Origin: JARDZU01 sp963730285
GTDB lineage: Bacteria > Actinomycetota > Acidimicrobiia > Spongiisociales > ZC4RG35
Reading direction: 5' to 3'
Assembly (NCBI GenBank): GCA_963730285.1
Contig: CAVSQY010000006.1
Coordinates: 1-64,000, forward strand
Length of the DNA: 64,000 bases
The stretch's first letter is position 1. Each line of letters begins with the position of its first letter. Below, piece after piece: positions 60,772 through 64,000 of this stretch. The notes beneath the pieces are model-generated. The model had not been told where the DNA came from. It ran no database searches and saw only the letters and a list, made by a program, of their open reading frames with translations. The position numbers and the translations under genes were made by a program.

Positions 60772-61446
60772 TCAAGCCGAAGTCGGCCCTTCGGGGGCTC
60801 CCGGTGACGTGAGCACTCGTAGGTCGCCCTTGTCTCCGAACCGTGGGGTCTCGCCCGGCTCCCAAACCGTCTCCTCCCGCCAGGTGGTCCCTGGCCGCAG
60901 GGTGATGACTGAGCCGTGACCCGGCTTGTCGTCCTGCAGGGTTGAGAGGGGTGAGCCGATCAGACGGAGCCTGGCGGCCTGGATCGGATCCTGATGAGAG
61001 ACAATGACCACGTCGCCATGAGGATGTTCGCTGTCGAGGCGTCGTCCGACATCAGCCATCCGCTCGGCTACATCTTCGAGCGACTCCTCCGCGAACGGGA
61101 GGCGTTCTGGGGTCTCGAGATATGCTTCCAACTCGCCGGGAAACCGGGTGGGAAGATCCCGCCATGTGTGACCCTTCCAGCGGTCCGCCACCTTCCATTC
61201 GGTCAAGCCTGGGTCGACCTTGACCGGCACTCCGCTCCTGGCCGCGATGGCCTCGGCGGTTCGCAGCGCCCTTTCCAGGGGCGATGACCAGATGGCCACC
61301 ACCGGACGTGGCCCTAGATACCGGCCAACGCGGCGGGCTTGCTCGATGCCATGAGGGGAGAGGCCAAAGCCTGGGAGATCGGCATACACGAGATGATCGG
61401 GGTTGTCGACCTCGGCGTGGCGAACCAGGTGTACGAGTGCTGCCAT
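60772..61446 (-). CDS. Histidine phosphatase (phosphoglycerate mutase-like) family protein
   Basis: 224 aa from ATG 61446; the frame is open further upstream, but only this start gives MAALVHLVRHAEVDNPDHLV, placing the catalytic RH motif near the N-terminus as normal. Others: RVGRYLGPRPVVAIWSSPLE (Arg), TEWKVADRWKGHTW, and second His in VVIVSHQDPIQAARLRL. It resembles the MSMEG_4193-type actinobacterial subgroup. Dephosphorylates a small molecule. Divergent from dinB with 48 bp between. Confidence 0.88.
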   Translation of the reverse strand: MAALVHLVRHAEVDNPDHLVYADLPGFGLSPHGIEQARRVGRYLGPRPVVAIWSSPLERALRTAEAIAARSGVPVKVDPGLTEWKVADRWKGHTWRDLPTRFPGELEAYLETPERLPFAEESLEDVAERMADVGRRLDSEHPHGDVVIVSHQDPIQAARLRLIGSPLSTLQDDKPGHGSVITLRPGTTWREETVWEPGETPRFGDKGDLRVLTSPGAPEGPTSA

Positions 61447-61494
61447 GACCCCATTGTGGCCTCCTTGGTCCCAGGTCCCGGGTAACTTCGAGTT

Positions 61495-62679
61495 GTGTGG
61501 CCCGAGCACATCCTTCATGTCGACATGGATTCCTTCTTCGTCGAGGTGGAACGACTGGTCGACCGGACACTGGTGGGTAAACCGGTGGCCGTGGGGGGAA
61601 CGGGCGCCAGGGGAGTGGTGGCCAGTGCGTCCTATGAAGCAAGATCCTTTGGCGTCCGCTCGGCTCAACCCACCGCCATCGCCATGCGGCTGTGCCCGCA
61701 ACTCGTGGTGATACCACCCTCCCATTCCAGATACGAGGAGTCGTCGACGCGGGTCTTCGAGGTGTTTCGCTCCTTCACCCCCATCGTGGAGGGGCTGAGC
61801 CTGGACGAGGCATTTCTCGACGTCGCCGGTTTGCGTCGTCACTTTGACTCGCCCGTGGACGTGGCCCATGCACTGCGCCAGAAGATGAGATCGGATCTCG
61901 GCCTGCCGGCTTCGGTCGGGATCTCCGGTTCCAAGTTCTTGGCAAAGCTCGCCTCCGAAGCTGCCAAGCCGGACGGGATATGCCATGTCCCGGTCGGTGA
62001 GGAAATCTCGTTTCTCCATGCACTCCCGGTCCAAGCGCTTTGGGGAGTGGGGCCGGCCACCCTCGCCGGCCTGCAACGGCTGGGGGTGCAGACCGTGGGC
62101 GACTTGGCCGAGCTTCCAGAGCAGGTTGTGGTCAAGTCATTGGGGCCGGCCCAAGGCCGGCATTTGATGGACCTGGCAATAGGGTTGGACCCCCGGCCGG
62201 TCGTCCCTGACAGCCAATCCAAATCGGTCTCCGTGGAGGAGACCTATGAGAGCGATCTCGTGGGAAGGGACCTGATCGAGACTGCGCTCTTGTCGCACGC
62301 TCAGCGACTATCCGGGCGTCTGCGCCGGGCCGGGTTGCTGGCACGAACCATCACCATCAAGGTTCGCTACGACGACTTCACGACCATTACGCGAAGTCAA
62401 ACCACTGCGGCGGCGACAAAGGCCGCTCACGAGATATACGGAGTCGTCAAGAAGCTACTCGGGGCGGTAGACACCGAGCGGCCCGTGCGACTTCTCGGCA
62501 TCGGTGGGTCCGGGTTAGAGGAATCAGGGCGCGAGGGCCAGATGCGTCTGGGCTCAGACGACGATCGGGAACGTCTGGCAGATGCGATCGGCACGCTGAG
62601 GGAGAGGTTTGGAGAACACGCCGTCGAGCCGGCCCGACTGCTCGAAAGACCGACCCAGGATGTTGAGGGTGACTGCTGA
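61495..62679 (+). CDS. dinB: DNA polymerase IV (Y family)
   Basis: 394 aa, GTG start. Active-site motifs: HVDMDSFFVEVERL (Asp), ASYEARSFGVRSAQP and GLSLDEAFLDVAGL (Asp-Glu). HhH region WGVGPATLAGLQRLGVQTVG, then a little-finger domain (SVSVEETYESDLVGRDLIE). Carries out lesion-tolerant synthesis. The C-terminus lacks a clear beta-clamp peptide of the QLxLF type. No LexA box was found upstream, so SOS control is not evident. Confidence 0.94.
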   Translation: MWPEHILHVDMDSFFVEVERLVDRTLVGKPVAVGGTGARGVVASASYEARSFGVRSAQPTAIAMRLCPQLVVIPPSHSRYEESSTRVFEVFRSFTPIVEGLSLDEAFLDVAGLRRHFDSPVDVAHALRQKMRSDLGLPASVGISGSKFLAKLASEAAKPDGICHVPVGEEISFLHALPVQALWGVGPATLAGLQRLGVQTVGDLAELPEQVVVKSLGPAQGRHLMDLAIGLDPRPVVPDSQSKSVSVEETYESDLVGRDLIETALLSHAQRLSGRLRRAGLLARTITIKVRYDDFTTITRSQTTAAATKAAHEIYGVVKKLLGAVDTERPVRLLGIGGSGLEESGREGQMRLGSDDDRERLADAIGTLRERFGEHAVEPARLLERPTQDVEGDC

Positions 62680-62743
62680 ACTGTTCCCGGGCCGGGTGTA
62701 TTGTGTCTGTGGGCGCGGATCAGCTTTGACGAACGAGGTTTAG

Positions 62744-63079
62744 ATGGCCCTCGATGATCATGAACAGAAGATCCTTGCGGAGATAGAGCGACAGTTCTAC
62801 GAGGAGGATCCCGAGCTGGCCCGTGCCGTGCGGCAGATCGCCAGACCCTCGAGGTTCGGCGTTCGCTTGTCGCTCGTGGGCGTCATCGCCGGTCTGGCAA
62901 TCGTGATCGGGTTCTTTGCCACCAGCACACTGATCGCCTTCCTGGGATTCGCTCTCCTGGTGGGCTCGGCCGCCGCTTTGGCGAGCGGGCTCCGCGCCAA
63001 GGGATGGCGCTCGGGGGAGGAAAAGCAGGAAGGGGACGATCCTGAGGCCGATTGGCGCGACCCCTTCCGTCGCGACTGA
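62744..63079 (+). CDS. DUF3040 family membrane protein (111 aa)
   Basis: ATG 62744. MALDDHEQKILAEIERQFYE is the hallmark start of this actinobacterial family; two membrane helices follow (VRLSLVGVIAGLAIVIGFFA, LIAFLGFALLVGSAAALASG) and a charged tail DPEADWRDPFRRD. Often found near mraZ and cell-division genes. Role not defined. Confidence 0.9.
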   Translation: MALDDHEQKILAEIERQFYEEDPELARAVRQIARPSRFGVRLSLVGVIAGLAIVIGFFATSTLIAFLGFALLVGSAAALASGLRAKGWRSGEEKQEGDDPEADWRDPFRRD

Positions 63080-63193
63080 TTTCAACCAGCTATTGTTGCG
63101 GCCCCCTGGCAGCTTTCGCGGGAGGTTCCGCCGCTTGAGGGGGAAGGAGCGGCCCACGACTCGGGTCGGTTCAACGGTTGTAGGAAGGGACGA

Positions 63194-63691
63194 GTGGACC
63201 AGTCATTTACCGCCGAGCAGGCCTGTCGGCTGACCAATTGCACACATCATCAACTCCGTTATTGGGACCGGGTGGGTCTCGTCAAACCGTCGATTCAAAC
63301 CACTGGGGGTCGACCCGGCGTAAGACGTCTCTACAGTTTTCGCGACCTGGTGGCTCTGCGTGTGGTGCGGAGCCTGCTCGACAACGGCATGTCACTTCAG
63401 CGTGTCCGTCGCGCCTGGGACTACCTGCGTCGGGAGGGCGAGATGGAAGACCATCTGGCCGATGTCAAGCTGGTGACGGATGGGCACTCAATCTTTCATG
63501 TTGGCTCCGACGAGGGCGAGCTGATGGATGCCCTGAGGCAGGGTCAGCTCGCTTTCTTCGTTGCGATCGACGAGATCGCCCGAGAGGTCGAAGAAGATGT
63601 GAGCAAGTTCGAGCTGGACAGGAACCGATTCCTCGACATGCTCCGTCGAGTCGAAGACGACATCAGCGAGGAGCAAGCCTCAGGTTCGTGA
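63194..63691 (+). CDS. MerR family transcriptional regulator
   Basis: 165 aa, GTG 63194 behind AGGAAGGGA. A winged HTH (about 1-75; FTAEQACRLTNCTHHQLRYW, DRVGLVKPSIQTTGGRPGVR, RLYSFRDLVALRVVRSLLDN) precedes a coiled helix and a C-terminal domain (about 90-165) with no metal-binding Cys. Similar MerR proteins occur near DUF3040/ftsK-type loci. Effector unknown. The 3' end overlaps the convergent partial gene by 12 bp. Confidence 0.88.
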   Translation: MDQSFTAEQACRLTNCTHHQLRYWDRVGLVKPSIQTTGGRPGVRRLYSFRDLVALRVVRSLLDNGMSLQRVRRAWDYLRREGEMEDHLADVKLVTDGHSIFHVGSDEGELMDALRQGQLAFFVAIDEIAREVEEDVSKFELDRNRFLDMLRRVEDDISEEQASGS

Positions 63692-64000
63692 CGTCGGGCG
63701 TCGACCCATCAACGACCTGGGATTGAAGGAGGCCCGAGCCCTCTTTCCCCCCTCGAATCGCAGCTTGAGCCAACTCTCGACACTCTCCATGTCGGCCTCG
63801 GTGCCGTACCCGTTTCGATCTCCGTAGATCGCTGCCGCGTAGGTGGTGGCCAGGGGTACCAGCGAGCGATCCCGGGACCTGGCGAACTCGAGCGGTGTTT
63901 GGTGATCGGCGACCGGCTCACCGAGGTCCGTGAGGCGGTCAACGATCTCGTCCCATGCCGCAGTGATGTCGCCCTCCCTCAGCCGACGCAGCCGCCGCCG
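63680..64000 (-). CDS. C-terminal end of a transglutaminase-like/DUF4129 membrane protein (5' end outside window)
   Basis: Read on the minus strand from the window edge to the TGA at 63680-63682 (about 106 residues). HQTPLEFARSRDRSLVPLAT followed by TYAAAIYGDRNG is the DUF4129 pattern (TPxEFAxR...LAxxYxxAxYG) found at the C-terminus of TgpA-type transglutaminase-like proteins. A basic tail RARASFNPRSLMGRRPT follows. The catalytic part lies beyond the window. Confidence 0.7.
   Translation of the reverse strand, partial: RRRLRRLREGDITAAWDEIVDRLTDLGEPVADHQTPLEFARSRDRSLVPLATTYAAAIYGDRNGYGTEADMESVESWLKLRFEGGKRARASFNPRSLMGRRPTSRT

Noticed and set aside
61440..61494. LexA box in front of dinB
   Set aside because: No GAACnnnnGTTC-type palindrome is present in the 48-bp divergent gap.
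60772..62076. 434-codon minus-strand frame including the histidine phosphatase
   Set aside because: The part upstream of 61446 is antisense to dinB; the phosphatase needs its RH motif near the N-terminus.

Overview
This window looks like chromosomal DNA of a GC-rich actinobacterium, most probably from the Acidimicrobiia or a neighbouring uncultured lineage. This is inferred from gene content. It carries a BTAD-type regulator, an F420-type LLM oxidoreductase, DUF3040 and a DEDDh/GIY-YIG nuclease under a Gram-positive LexA box. GTG and TTG starts are frequent. Exported proteins end in Cys-bearing SLH-like repeats (GCNPPAN..YCPND.VTRGQMAAF), a type I associate with Acidimicrobiia. Apart from one badly broken stretch (12.9-15.0 kb), coding density is high and most genes are intact.

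Layout: 1-2 kb, 3' truncated BTAD/pseudokinase/nSTAND regulator. 2-5 kb, small proteins, a cyclic-nucleotide-binding protein and a CDF cation transporter. 5.3-15 kb, a cell-surface island of four exported SLH-like-repeat proteins (a G8/beta-helix protein, two tandem beta-propellers, one multiply frameshifted protein) plus an APH-like kinase. 15-18.6 kb, two P-loop kinase-like proteins, an Lgt-like membrane protein and a TlpA-like lipoprotein. 18.7-28.4 kb, metabolic and housekeeping genes (hydroxyproline dehydratase-like, Nif3, DUF164, F420 oxidoreductase, SRAP, OtsA). 28.4-28.9 kb, RNase P RNA. 29-32.8 kb, aquaporin, a GGCT-like protein, a thioredoxin-like lipoprotein with an in-frame UGA, and a PAF-acetylhydrolase-like protein. 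32.8-38.9 kb, a complete System I cytochrome c maturation operon (ccmABCDEF-ccmH/TPR-ccmG). 39-44.3 kb, SOS-linked nuclease, TrmH methyltransferase, nitroreductase, Usp-CBS protein and an alpha/beta hydrolase. 44.4-47.9 kb, an OpuC-type osmoprotectant ABC transporter. 48-50.6 kb, two CNNM/CorC-like proteins. 50.7-54.3 kb, small proteins, a phosphoesterase, SRPBCC, ArsA-like ATPase and DUF1232. 54.4-59.7 kb, threonine aldolase and the FAS-II cluster fabD-fabH-fabG-acpP-fabF. 59.7-64 kb, membrane proteins, a histidine phosphatase, DinB, DUF3040, a MerR regulator and the end of a DUF4129/transglutaminase-type protein.

The strongest single observation is at 30273-30884. A TlpA/thioredoxin-like lipoprotein is open through one UGA that falls exactly where the first redox cysteine should be (WAEW-UGA-PTCR). 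A perfect 7-bp hairpin follows at the spacing expected of a bacterial SECIS, so it is a probable selenoprotein. Other points of interest are a frameshift inside a Thr-codon tract of a surface protein (possible phase variation), a nearly identical 642-bp segment shared by two tandem surface genes, a perfect LexA operator, a hairpin that would hide the Shine-Dalgarno of the osmoprotectant operon, and a conserved gene whose N-terminus has no ATG, GTG or TTG start. No mobile element, CRISPR array or tRNA was found.
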